Positions 1-6,172 of a DNA stretch of 6,172 nucleotides are shown here, piece after piece. Every line of letters starts with the position of its first letter. The stretch's first letter is position 1. A program made the translations under genes and the position numbers. Below the pieces are notes generated by a model. It was not told the DNA's origin. It saw only the letters and a list, made by a program, of their open reading frames with translations, and ran no database searches. The DNA lies in the NCBI GenBank assembly GCA_019456245.1, contig VRUF01000177.1, positions 1 to 6,172 of the forward strand, given 5' to 3'. The stretch is from Planctomycetota bacterium (GTDB lineage Bacteria > Planctomycetota > Phycisphaerae > Sedimentisphaerales > Anaerohalosphaeraceae).

Positions 1-1690
1 TCTTGCCGTCGCAAATTCCGTCTTTGCTTTCGATGATACGGAAGAGGCACTCAATGCCGTCGGAGACGTCAGTGAAGCATCGCTTTTGTTCGCCGCCGTC
101 GATTAGCTGGATGGGGGTTCCTTCGACGAGGTTTAGAATTAGCTGTGTGATGGCGCGTGAGCTGCCTATCCTTGCCGAATCGAGGCTGTCGAGCTTTGGG
201 CCTACCCAGTTGAACGGACGGAAGATGGAGAACTTGAAACCGTCTCTTTGCCCGTATGCCCAGATGACCCTGTCGAGGAGCTGCTTGCTGCACGAGTAAA
301 TCCATCGCTGCATGCTGATTGGGCCGAGGATGAGTTTGGATGTGTCCTCGTCGAAATCAGGTTCGTCGCACATTCCGTAGACTTCCGAGGTTGACGGGAA
401 GATTACGCGTTTGTTGTATTTGACGCAATGACGTACTATGCGGAGATTTTCTTCGAAGTCGAGCTCGAAAACGCGGAGCGGATTGCGAGTGTATTCGATC
501 GGGGTTGCGATGGCAACGAGGGGAAGTACGATGTCGCATTTACTGATGTGGTATTCGATCCATTCGCGATGGATCGAGATGTCGCCTTCTTCAAAGTTGA
601 AGTTTGGTTTTCCGATGAGGTGGTCGATGTAGTTTGATCGCAGGTCGAGGCCGTGGACCACATATTTTCCGCTTCTGAGAAGACGTTCGCTGAGAGCGTT
701 TCCGATGAAGCCGTTTACGCCGAGAATGAGGACGTGCTTTTTGCGGGTCTGTGAGATGCGGCTGTGCCAGCTCGGCCCGAATTGCATTTTCTCAACGAGG
801 TTAAGTTCTAAGGTGAACTGTGTACCGTTCATGTAGATACTTTTTTCGTTTTGGGCAAAATCGACTTTTACAGCGTTCTCGCCGCAAACTATTGTCAGCG
901 GGCTTGTGGAAACGATAGTTCCCGCCGCCGCGTTGCCGTCGTACGGTACTTCGGTAACTTCCCAGAAGAGGCATTTCTGGTTTGCGAGGTAGCTAAATGC
1001 TCCGGGGTATGGCTGGGTTACAGCGCGGACGAGGTCTCTGACCTGTTTTGCGGATTGGTTCCAGTTGATCTCACCATCGGCGGGGCGGCGGCCACCAAAG
1101 CATGTGGCCTGTGAGTGATCCTGCTCAGTTCGTTTGGCGCTACCTGCTTTGATCTGCGGGAGGATTTCGTCGAGCATCGCCTGTGAGGCATTGGCGGCCT
1201 TTTTGTGGAGGGTAAGTGCCGTGTCGTTCTCTTCTATGGCAATCGTTTTCTGGGCGACGATGTCACCCTCGTCCGGTTTGGGTGTCATGTAATGAAGAGT
1301 TACGCCGGTTTGTGTTTCGCCGTTTGCGAGTACCCAGTTGATGGGACAGCGTCCACGATATTTCGGCAGCAGCGAGCCGTGAAGGTTCAGGCAGCCGTTC
1401 TTTGGGATGTCGAGGATTGGCTTTTTGATTATGTTTCTGTAGTAGAACGAGAAAATTATATCGGGGGCCAGTGCTTCGATCTTTTGTACCCAGAGCGGAT
1501 GATTTACATCTTCAGGTGCAAATACGGGGATGTCGTGCGAAGCAGCAAGCTGTGCGACGGAATCGAACCAGATGTTTTCGTTTGGATCATCCTGATGTGT
1601 GAAAATCGCGGCGATTTCGATGCCGTTTTTCAGCAGTGCTTCAATTCCGATACAACCAATATTATTATAAGCGAAAACTATAGACTTCAT
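1..1690 (-). CDS. arnA: ArnA, bifunctional UDP-L-Ara4N formyltransferase / UDP-glucuronate decarboxylase (3' end outside window)
   Basis: Cytoplasmic bifunctional enzyme of L-Ara4N synthesis. The C-terminal domain oxidatively decarboxylates UDP-glucuronate with NAD+, and the N-terminal domain formylates UDP-L-Ara4N using 10-formyl-tetrahydrofolate. I translated the minus strand from the ATG at 1690 and found 563 uninterrupted codons running off the left edge, so about 100 C-terminal residues of a roughly 660-residue protein are missing. Residues 1-300 are the formyltransferase: the block NLHGSLLPKYRG carries N102 and H104, and D140 lies in the block TPKPDEGD. All three have the same numbers as the E. 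coli catalytic triad. From about residue 318 comes the short-chain dehydrogenase-type decarboxylase: NAD-binding GVNGFIG (324-330), STSEVYG (433-439, with S435 and E436 matching E. coli S433/E434) and YSCSK (Y465, K469). The catalytic Arg near 620 is beyond the edge. The gene follows arnC after 2 nt. No frameshift is seen. The identification is very secure. Confidence 0.97.
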   Translation of the reverse strand, partial: MKSIVFAYNNIGCIGIEALLKNGIEIAAIFTHQDDPNENIWFDSVAQLAASHDIPVFAPEDVNHPLWVQKIEALAPDIIFSFYYRNIIKKPILDIPKNGCLNLHGSLLPKYRGRCPINWVLANGETQTGVTLHYMTPKPDEGDIVAQKTIAIEENDTALTLHKKAANASQAMLDEILPQIKAGSAKRTEQDHSQATCFGGRRPADGEINWNQSAKQVRDLVRAVTQPYPGAFSYLANQKCLFWEVTEVPYDGNAAAGTIVSTSPLTIVCGENAVKVDFAQNEKSIYMNGTQFTLELNLVEKMQFGPSWHSRISQTRKKHVLILGVNGFIGNALSERLLRSGKYVVHGLDLRSNYIDHLIGKPNFNFEEGDISIHREWIEYHISKCDIVLPLVAIATPIEYTRNPLRVFELDFEENLRIVRHCVKYNKRVIFPSTSEVYGMCDEPDFDEDTSKLILGPISMQRWIYSCSKQLLDRVIWAYGQRDGFKFSIFRPFNWVGPKLDSLDSARIGSSRAITQLILNLVEGTPIQLIDGGEQKRCFTDVSDGIECLFRIIESKDGICDGK

Positions 1691-1692
1691 AC

Positions 1693-2811
1693 TTATACCT
1701 CTGACCCTTTCTTATCCGAACTTTTTTGAATCTTCGATTGTGGAACATCCCTGCCTGTGACCTTTTCGACAAAATAACGTGGTCGTCCCCTTACATCATG
1801 ATATATCCGCCCGATGTACTCACCGAGCAGGCCCATTGCAACAAATTGAGCACCTATGAAAATAAACAGAATTGAAAAGAGTGTAAAGACACCTTCTGCC
1901 GCCCATTCTGCACCGTATATGAATCTCATCGCGAACAGCAATACGCCGAAGCCGATGCCTGTGAGCGATACGAGGAATCCTAAATAACTCATGAGCCTTA
2001 GTGGGAAAGTTGTCATGCTTGTCAGGAGGTCGAACTGGAGGCTTATGAGTTTCCAGACGCTGTATTTGGATTCACCCTGACTGCGGCTTTCGTGCATTAC
2101 TTCGATCTCTGTCGTTGTTTTTGCAAAACTATTTGCCAGGACGGGGATGAATGTACTTCGTTCGTGACATTGAAGTACGGCGTTGATCACGTGGCGTCTG
2201 TATGCACGCAACATGCAGCCATAATCGTTCATCATTACGCCGGTTGCTTTTTGTGCGATCTTGTTGACGATTGCCGATGCTTTTTTGCGGAAGAAGCTAT
2301 CGCGCCTGTGTTTGCGAACCGTTCCGACAACATCGAAACCCTTATCGATTTCAGCGACCAGATTAGGAATCTCTTCCGGCGGATTCTGAAGGTCCGCATC
2401 GAGTGTTACGATGATGCTGCCCCTTGACTCTTCGAAACCTGAAATAACAGCGGCATGCTGTCCGTAGTTTCTGTTCAGATGAACAGCTATAACCTTGCCG
2501 TTATTAGATTTCGCGGCATCATCGATCATCTGCGGCGAGTTGTCGCTGCTTCCGTCATCGACCAGAATCAACTCATACGGATGATTCATCCCGTCGCATG
2601 CCTTAAGACAGCGTTCGATAAGCTCGGCCAGGCATTCCTGTTCGTTGAACACCGGGATCACAACCGACAACAGTTCCTTGACGTTGTTTTCGGTCGCCCC
2701 GCGGCGCTGTGCGACGTTTGCAGGTTTTCGCTCGACAATTTCCAAAGACGACTTATATGAAGTCGCTCTTTCCGCAGCAGTATCTTTTATTTTTTGCTGT
2801 TGACTATCCAT
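1693..2811 (-). CDS. arnC: ArnC, undecaprenyl-phosphate 4-deoxy-4-formamido-L-arabinose transferase
   Basis: A family 2 glycosyltransferase at the inner face of the cytoplasmic membrane. It transfers formyl-L-Ara4N from UDP to undecaprenyl phosphate. The protein has 372 residues. The GT-A domain starts near residue 48 (LSVVIPVFNEQE), with the nucleotide-binding DDGSSDNS at 85-92, DADLQNPPEE at 138-147 (the Asp-x-Asp metal/UDP site), YGCMLRAYRR at 197-206 and CHERSTFIP at 215-223, all closely matching E. coli ArnC. Two C-terminal membrane segments follow (about 273-297 and 307-333), then the EYIGRIY-x-DVR-x-RPRYFV signature. Compared with enterobacterial ArnC (about 322 residues) it has roughly 38 extra hydrophilic N-terminal residues and a short charged C-terminal tail. 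The ATG at 2811 overlaps the end of arnT by 25 nt. The next Met is at residue 75, already inside the catalytic domain, so 2811 is the only plausible ATG. A DPM1/GtrB-like transferase is the alternative, but the ArnC-specific blocks and the neighbours make that unlikely. Confidence 0.96.
   Translation of the reverse strand: MDSQQQKIKDTAAERATSYKSSLEIVERKPANVAQRRGATENNVKELLSVVIPVFNEQECLAELIERCLKACDGMNHPYELILVDDGSSDNSPQMIDDAAKSNNGKVIAVHLNRNYGQHAAVISGFEESRGSIIVTLDADLQNPPEEIPNLVAEIDKGFDVVGTVRKHRRDSFFRKKASAIVNKIAQKATGVMMNDYGCMLRAYRRHVINAVLQCHERSTFIPVLANSFAKTTTEIEVMHESRSQGESKYSVWKLISLQFDLLTSMTTFPLRLMSYLGFLVSLTGIGFGVLLFAMRFIYGAEWAAEGVFTLFSILFIFIGAQFVAMGLLGEYIGRIYHDVRGRPRYFVEKVTGRDVPQSKIQKSSDKKGSEV
1698..1702 (-). 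promoter_or_regulatory. Ribosome binding site of arnA
   Basis: Reading leftward, AGAGG lies 7 nt before the arnA ATG at 1690, inside the last codons of arnC (its stop TAA is at 1695-1693). The spacing is good and supports this ATG as the arnA start. The 2-nt gap between the arnC stop and this start suggests that ribosomes finishing arnC reinitiate on arnA. Confidence 0.6.
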
Positions 2812-4487
2812 GCCCTGTTTTTTTCCTTCCCATCTGTTTTCCAGTCGTTACCTTCTTTTTCCCAGTCGTGCACTTTCTCTCGCAAAACGGGTTTAGTGAA
2901 CATTCCTTCAGGTAGAATATATTCTAAAGGTTTATAGTAATAGCTGGATGATATAACCAGCCAGGTCTTATCAGTATTATCGAGGAATTCCTGCATCTCG
3001 GTTTCGTTAATTATGTTGGGTACTTTTTCAGTTGCTTCCATATGGAAGAGCATTTTCCCGCTCAAACCGCCGAAGACAACAACATTTCCGTCAGTCTGTT
3101 CCTCTGAGAGTACTTTTGCTTCAATGCTGAAATCTTTCAGAGTTCTAAATGAGTCTATAGGCTTTTGCTGGAACGCGAAAAAACCGCCTATGAGAATAAC
3201 TGAAAGAATGACAGGTTTGGCCAGCGGTTGCTGGGTTCCGGTGATTCTTGCCCCCGCGCCAGGGCGGTATCGGTTGAGTATGAGAACTCCCAGAGCCAGG
3301 GCGCCAATAATAAAGGTCATCCATTTCAGTTCTGTCGGTGCGACAAACCCGCTTCTTTTTTCCAGCACCGGCCAGATCAAAGGGCTATGCATCTCTGCGA
3401 TCAGGATGAAAGTCAGAACGCCATTCTGGATGTTTATGAAGGTCTGCTTGCTTTTTTCCTTTAATTCTACTGTGAGATATTGCGAGACCAGCAGTCCGCA
3501 GAACGGCAGTATCGGAAGTATATAATATTGTCTTCTGGAACCTGACAAGGTGAAGAACATGAAGACCATTATGTTTGCGATCAATATCCACTTGGTGGGC
3601 CAATCGAGTTTCTTGAAGTTTTCGCAGCATGTCCAGAGTGCGCCGACAAGCAGGATCGTCCAAGGGAAGAAGAGCCTTGGAAGATAATAGAAATATACCC
3701 AGAACGGTTCTTTGTGGTCGTAGGGTTTGAAATATCGAGTGATATTTTCCTTGATAGCCAAACGAAGTCCGGTTGACGGATAGTCAGCGTTCGTATTATC
3801 AGCATAGATGAATGGCACAAAATATATTGCCAGGCCTATACCCAATGCCAGAAAATTGCTGACCGACAAATATTTCACCCAGCGTTTTTCACGAAGCAGG
3901 TCCGGAAGAACGATCACCATCGGTACCGCGATAGTTGCCATACCTTTTGTGTGTGCACCTACAAAGCAGATCAGGTAGAAAACCAGGTAACTTACAAATC
4001 CTGGTTTGTCGCGGCGCATCCAGTACCAAAGAACAGCAAGGACAATGGCCGCAAGGTTTTCCATATCCGCTTCGCCGGTTCTCGCCCAGAAGATAAATCC
4101 GTATGTTCCCAGTAGAACCCAGCCCGCGGTCAGTCCAGCCCTTTCGGAGAAGAGTTTTTGGCCCAATTTGATCGTTCCCCATAGAGCCAGCAGACCTGCA
4201 ATGACACTCGGGAACCTTAAGGTCCATTCATCCATTCGACCTGTGACCTTGGCGGTTGCGACGATTAACCAGTAGCTCAAAAGCGGTTTGTCAAAATACG
4301 GCTCGCCGTTTATGGTCGGATGGAAATAGTCGCCGGACTGGAGCATCTCTCTTGAGATTTCCGCCCACCTGTCTTCGGGGCCCCATATCTCTTTTACACC
4401 GAGGTATGAGAACAATACAATTATCGCAGTCAGCCAGAAAATGACGTATGGAAGCTTGCCTTTAATTTTATCGTCCGTGTTGATCAT
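2787..4487 (-). CDS. arnT: ArnT-family undecaprenyl phosphate-L-Ara4N transferase (PMT-type membrane glycosyltransferase)
   Basis: An integral inner-membrane GT-C enzyme that, by family, moves L-Ara4N from undecaprenyl phosphate to lipid A phosphate on the periplasmic side. The protein has 566 residues (E. coli ArnT is about 550). A first membrane segment (about 12-30) is followed by the first periplasmic loop with GPEDRWAEISREM (36-48) and NGEPYFDKPLLSYW (60-73; K67 fits the family's conserved Lys), then DEWTLRFPS (86-94). An acidic site GEADMEN (138-144) probably holds the second catalytic Asp, D141. About a dozen hydrophobic segments continue to about residue 440. A soluble C-terminal domain (about 441-566) ends in RAWIVNSKK. 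The acidic pair of the first loop reads Glu-Asp and the loop is one residue shorter than the usual Asp-Glu-x-Arg-Tyr form. The start overlaps the arnB stop (ATGA), and the gene overlaps arnC by 25 nt. The family is certain. The exact sugar and acceptor are inferred from the neighbours. Confidence 0.88.
   Translation of the reverse strand: MINTDDKIKGKLPYVIFWLTAIIVLFSYLGVKEIWGPEDRWAEISREMLQSGDYFHPTINGEPYFDKPLLSYWLIVATAKVTGRMDEWTLRFPSVIAGLLALWGTIKLGQKLFSERAGLTAGWVLLGTYGFIFWARTGEADMENLAAIVLAVLWYWMRRDKPGFVSYLVFYLICFVGAHTKGMATIAVPMVIVLPDLLREKRWVKYLSVSNFLALGIGLAIYFVPFIYADNTNADYPSTGLRLAIKENITRYFKPYDHKEPFWVYFYYLPRLFFPWTILLVGALWTCCENFKKLDWPTKWILIANIMVFMFFTLSGSRRQYYILPILPFCGLLVSQYLTVELKEKSKQTFINIQNGVLTFILIAEMHSPLIWPVLEKRSGFVAPTELKWMTFIIGALALGVLILNRYRPGAGARITGTQQPLAKPVILSVILIGGFFAFQQKPIDSFRTLKDFSIEAKVLSEEQTDGNVVVFGGLSGKMLFHMEATEKVPNIINETEMQEFLDNTDKTWLVISSSYYYKPLEYILPEGMFTKPVLREKVHDWEKEGNDWKTDGKEKNRAWIVNSKK
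2824..2829 (-). promoter_or_regulatory. Probable ribosome binding site of arnC
   Basis: GAAGGA on the minus strand, 12 nt before the arnC ATG at 2811, inside arnT. An AGGG also lies only 1 nt before the ATG, too close to be used. The spacing is longer than optimal, but it resembles the 13-nt spacing seen before arnT in this operon. It supports the 2811 start and hence the extended N-terminus of ArnC. Confidence 0.4.
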
Positions 4488-5638
4488 ATTTCGCTTATGA
4501 CCTCCTTGATTGCGTTTACAACGTCATCGACGTCGTCTATGGTCATGCCGGGAAACAGCGGAAGCGAGCATATTCGATCTGAATTCCATTCAGTGTTCGG
4601 TAACATGCCTCGACGGGTTCCCATCACTTCTGTGTAGTATTTCTGTAGATGAACCGCATAGAAGTGTAGCCCGGTTCCGATGTTTTTCTTTTTTAGCCTG
4701 TCCATGAAATCGTTTCGTGTGATTCCTGTTTTTTCAGTGTCGACCCTGACGATGAACAGGTGCCATGCATGTTTGATCGAATAGCCGGGGTCGGAAAGTG
4801 GAAGGACTTCTTCTACGTTCTCAAGGAGCTGTCGGTATCTCATTGCCAATTCGGTTCTGCGGGCGTTGAAATCGTCGACGGCGGCTAATTGATTTATGCC
4901 GATCACGGCGGAGATGTCGGTCATGTTGTATTTGTAGCCGGGTTCGATTACCTGTGCCTGCGGTGCTCTGCCCTGCATTTTCCGGTCGAAAGAGTCCACG
5001 CCCAGCCCGTGAAATTTCAAACGGCGAACATGTTCGAGCAGATCTTCATCGCTTGAGCAAAACATCCCACCTTCGGCGGTGGTGATGTTCTTTATCGCGT
5101 GAAATGAAAAGATCGAAGTGCTCTCTTTGCCAACCTGCTGTCCTTTGTAGTGTGTCCCGACCGCGTGGGCGGAATCTTCAAGAACCCCAATGCCATGCTT
5201 CTTAGCAAGTTCAGTTATCGAATCCATATCTGCCGCAGCTCCCGCATAATGAACAGGTATGATAAGCCGCGTCTTAGGCGTAATACATTTCTCTATGGAT
5301 TCCGCCGTAACCATCAAAGTATCTTTATCGACATCGGCGAAAACGGGAGTTGCACCGGCCAGCGTTATCATGTTGGCGGTGGAAACCCAGGTCATTGAAG
5401 GCGTAATTACTTCATCGCCGGGTCCGATCTTAAGGGCCGACATTGCCATGTGCATTCCGGCTGTTGCCGATGAGAGTGCGATGGAACCTTTGCAGCCGAT
5501 GTATTCGGAAAAGTTTTTTTCAAACTGGGCAGTTTTTGGGCCTGTGGTTATCCAGCCGGAGCGCAGGACTTCGCCAACCGAAGCGATGTCAGCTTCGGTG
5601 ATCGAAGGTTTTGAAAATGGTAAAAAGTCCTTACGCAC
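4484..5638 (-). CDS. arnB: ArnB, UDP-4-amino-4-deoxy-L-arabinose-oxoglutarate aminotransferase
   Basis: A cytoplasmic PLP-dependent sugar aminotransferase of the DegT/DnrJ/EryC1/StrS family. It converts the 4-keto pentose made by the ArnA decarboxylase domain to UDP-L-Ara4N, with glutamate as amino donor. The protein has 384 residues, the family's usual length. The N-terminal FLPFSKPSI (5-13) and SGWITTGPK (27-35) are followed by SSATAGMHM (56-64), TPSMTWVSTANM (79-90), PVHYAGA (128-134) and LEDSAHAVGT (153-162, with D155 for the PLP pyridine nitrogen). SFHAIKNIT follows at 178-186, with K183 as the Schiff-base lysine. GRAPQA, GYKYNMTDI, TGLHFYAVH and PNTEWNSDRICSLPLFP complete a close match to enterobacterial ArnB. 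The start codon is GTG, at 5638-5636, sharing one base with the stop of the upstream gene (TAGTG). No ATG fits before FLPFSKP, and a weak GGAAG lies 10 nt upstream. All key residues are present. Confidence 0.97.
   Translation of the reverse strand: MRKDFLPFSKPSITEADIASVGEVLRSGWITTGPKTAQFEKNFSEYIGCKGSIALSSATAGMHMAMSALKIGPGDEVITPSMTWVSTANMITLAGATPVFADVDKDTLMVTAESIEKCITPKTRLIIPVHYAGAAADMDSITELAKKHGIGVLEDSAHAVGTHYKGQQVGKESTSIFSFHAIKNITTAEGGMFCSSDEDLLEHVRRLKFHGLGVDSFDRKMQGRAPQAQVIEPGYKYNMTDISAVIGINQLAAVDDFNARRTELAMRYRQLLENVEEVLPLSDPGYSIKHAWHLFIVRVDTEKTGITRNDFMDRLKKKNIGTGLHFYAVHLQKYYTEVMGTRRGMLPNTEWNSDRICSLPLFPGMTIDDVDDVVNAIKEVISEI
4501..4507 (-). promoter_or_regulatory. Shine-Dalgarno sequence of arnT
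   Basis: A full AAGGAGG on the minus strand, 13 nt before the arnT ATG at 4487 and inside the arnB codons for K378-E379-V380. This is the strongest ribosome-binding match at any gene start in the window, although the spacing is longer than optimal. With the ATGA overlap, it supports the 4487 start. Confidence 0.6.
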
Positions 5639-6172
5639 TATTTATCAGCTTCCAGTTTTAAAGAGTTATTTTCTGCCGGGTTATTCAATGACCATACAAT
5701 CCATTTTCTTTCTTTTGAAGATTCGGACTCCCACGGGTTGGCGACCTCTTCCATGTCAGGTTCTTTTTGCAGGTAGTCGCTGATCTTCAAATCAAAATGA
5801 GCGAGGTCCTTCTTCTGTGCGATAAGAATCTGTGCCGTTTCGGAGTCCAGAAAATCACGAAGCTGCTGGTCACCCTGTATTATCGTGACAGGGCGGTCTT
5901 TGTCCAGATAAAACAGCATTTTTGGGGCATTTCTGTGGAGCATTCCAATAGATTCCGGCTCGAAATCGGCAGTGTAGAGCTTCATCTGCATTGCAAAGGG
6001 ACGATGGGTTCGCGTTGAATCGATGATCGGCTCCTGTATGCAGTAGTAGCCTCCTAACAGGACAGCAGCGGTGATAATATTGATGATAATTGTTCTTTCG
6101 TCTTTTGGTTCTATGCCTTTGCGACGTAAATACTTGTTTGATAAGAACATAAGGGCCAGTGCCGTGATCCCG
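5638..6172 (-). CDS. Second ArnT-like membrane glycosyltransferase, C-terminal part only (5' end outside window)
   Basis: An open frame enters from the right edge (first full codon 6171-6169) and ends in TAG at 5640-5638, showing 177 C-terminal residues. The Met codon at 6150 is internal, because the frame is open above it and reads GITALAL just before it. What is visible matches the C-terminus of the arnT product in this window: a membrane segment (about visible residues 1-10), a basic loop, a second membrane segment (about 27-45, IIINIITAAVLLGGYY), then a soluble domain. Shared anchors are GITALAL against GALALGV, QEPIIDSTRTHRPF against QKPIDSFRTLKDF, KMLFYLD against KMLFHME, RDFLDS against QEFLDN, and RKWIVW against RAWIV. 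The product is therefore a paralogue, probably another PMT/GT83-type sugar transferase using a polyprenyl-phosphate donor. Its catalytic loops are not visible, so neither sugar nor acceptor can be stated. Its tail after the WIV block is longer and charged. It overlaps arnB by 1 nt and is surely co-transcribed with it. Confidence 0.85.
   Translation of the reverse strand, partial: GITALALMFLSNKYLRRKGIEPKDERTIIINIITAAVLLGGYYCIQEPIIDSTRTHRPFAMQMKLYTADFEPESIGMLHRNAPKMLFYLDKDRPVTIIQGDQQLRDFLDSETAQILIAQKKDLAHFDLKISDYLQKEPDMEEVANPWESESSKERKWIVWSLNNPAENNSLKLEADK
5649..5653 (-). promoter_or_regulatory. Weak ribosome binding site of arnB
   Basis: GGAAG on the minus strand, 10 nt before the arnB GTG start and inside the end of the upstream ArnT-like gene. 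It is a modest match. The GTG start and the TAGTG stop-start fusion suggest that arnB translation relies partly on coupling to the gene before it. Confidence 0.35.

Noticed and set aside
491..560. Short direct repeat GTATTCGATC seen twice about 60 bases apart on the plus strand
   Set aside because: Both copies encode the similar peptide IEY in the arnA decarboxylase domain. Ten bases in two copies is not a meaningful repeat.
1205..1729. A 174-codon plus-strand open frame opposite arnA
   Set aside because: It lies antisense to a fully supported ArnA formyltransferase frame, has a Cys-rich, low-complexity translation with no recognisable domain, and has no clear ribosome binding site. It is a shadow of the real gene.
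2913..2926. Perfect 14-bp AT-rich palindrome TAGAATATATTCTA, possible operator or internal promoter element
   Set aside because: It falls inside arnT, over codons for LEYIL (residues 521-525), and is about 100 bases upstream of the arnC start. No convincing -35/-10 pair could be assigned, so it is most simply explained as coding sequence.
3013..3525. A 170-codon plus-strand open frame opposite arnT
   Set aside because: It is antisense to a well supported membrane protein gene. Its composition is what the complement of hydrophobic codons gives.
5259..5783. A 174-codon plus-strand open frame opposite arnB and its upstream neighbour
   Set aside because: It is antisense across the junction of two real genes, with no recognisable motif. 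It is a shadow frame.
5638..6150. Treating the ATG at 6150 as the start of a small 170-residue gene
   Set aside because: The same frame is open upstream to the window edge, and the residues before the Met continue the alignment with the arnT membrane segment, so this is the 3' part of a longer gene.

Overview
The window is one densely packed, leftward-transcribed (minus strand) segment of an arn (pmr) locus. This locus makes and attaches 4-amino-4-deoxy-L-arabinose (L-Ara4N) to lipid A, the modification known for lowering the negative charge of the outer membrane and giving resistance to polymyxin and cationic peptides. Five genes cover essentially every base: three complete (arnB, arnT, arnC) and two cut by the window edges (an ArnT-like gene at the right, arnA at the left). 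There is no intergenic stretch longer than 2 nt, and no RNA gene, mobile element, CRISPR array or terminator that I can support.

In transcription order (right to left): the 3' end of an ArnT-like membrane glycosyltransferase (6172 to 5638); arnB, the PLP aminotransferase that makes UDP-L-Ara4N (5638 to 4484); arnT, the integral-membrane L-Ara4N transferase (4487 to 2787); arnC, the transferase that loads the sugar on undecaprenyl phosphate (2811 to 1693); and arnA, the fused formyltransferase and UDP-glucuronate decarboxylase (1690 to beyond position 1). The junctions are a 1-nt overlap (TAGTG), a 4-nt overlap (ATGA), a 25-nt overlap and a 2-nt gap. This argues for one polycistronic mRNA with translational coupling. 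The promoter lies beyond the right edge and the transcript continues beyond the left edge.

Pathway logic, from established knowledge of the enterobacterial system: the ArnA C-terminal domain oxidatively decarboxylates UDP-glucuronate to the 4-keto pentose, ArnB transaminates it, the ArnA N-terminal domain formylates the amine, and ArnC moves the formylated sugar to undecaprenyl phosphate. ArnD then removes the formyl group, the lipid-linked sugar is flipped (ArnE/ArnF in enterobacteria), and ArnT transfers L-Ara4N to lipid A in the periplasm. ArnD, ArnE/F and the UDP-glucose dehydrogenase are not in this window.

The organism should be a Gram-negative bacterium with lipid A. Base composition looks balanced (about half G+C by eye). 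The gene order (arnT-like, arnB, arnT, arnC, arnA) differs from the enterobacterial arnBCADTEF order, and the ArnT sequences are divergent, so this is probably not an enterobacterium. A non-proteobacterial Gram-negative such as a planctomycete-type lineage is possible, but that is only a guess. The most interesting points are the two ArnT-type transferases flanking arnB, an altered acidic motif in the complete ArnT, and an N-terminal extension on ArnC. I do not see evidence for a wholly new system; this looks like a variant of a known pathway.
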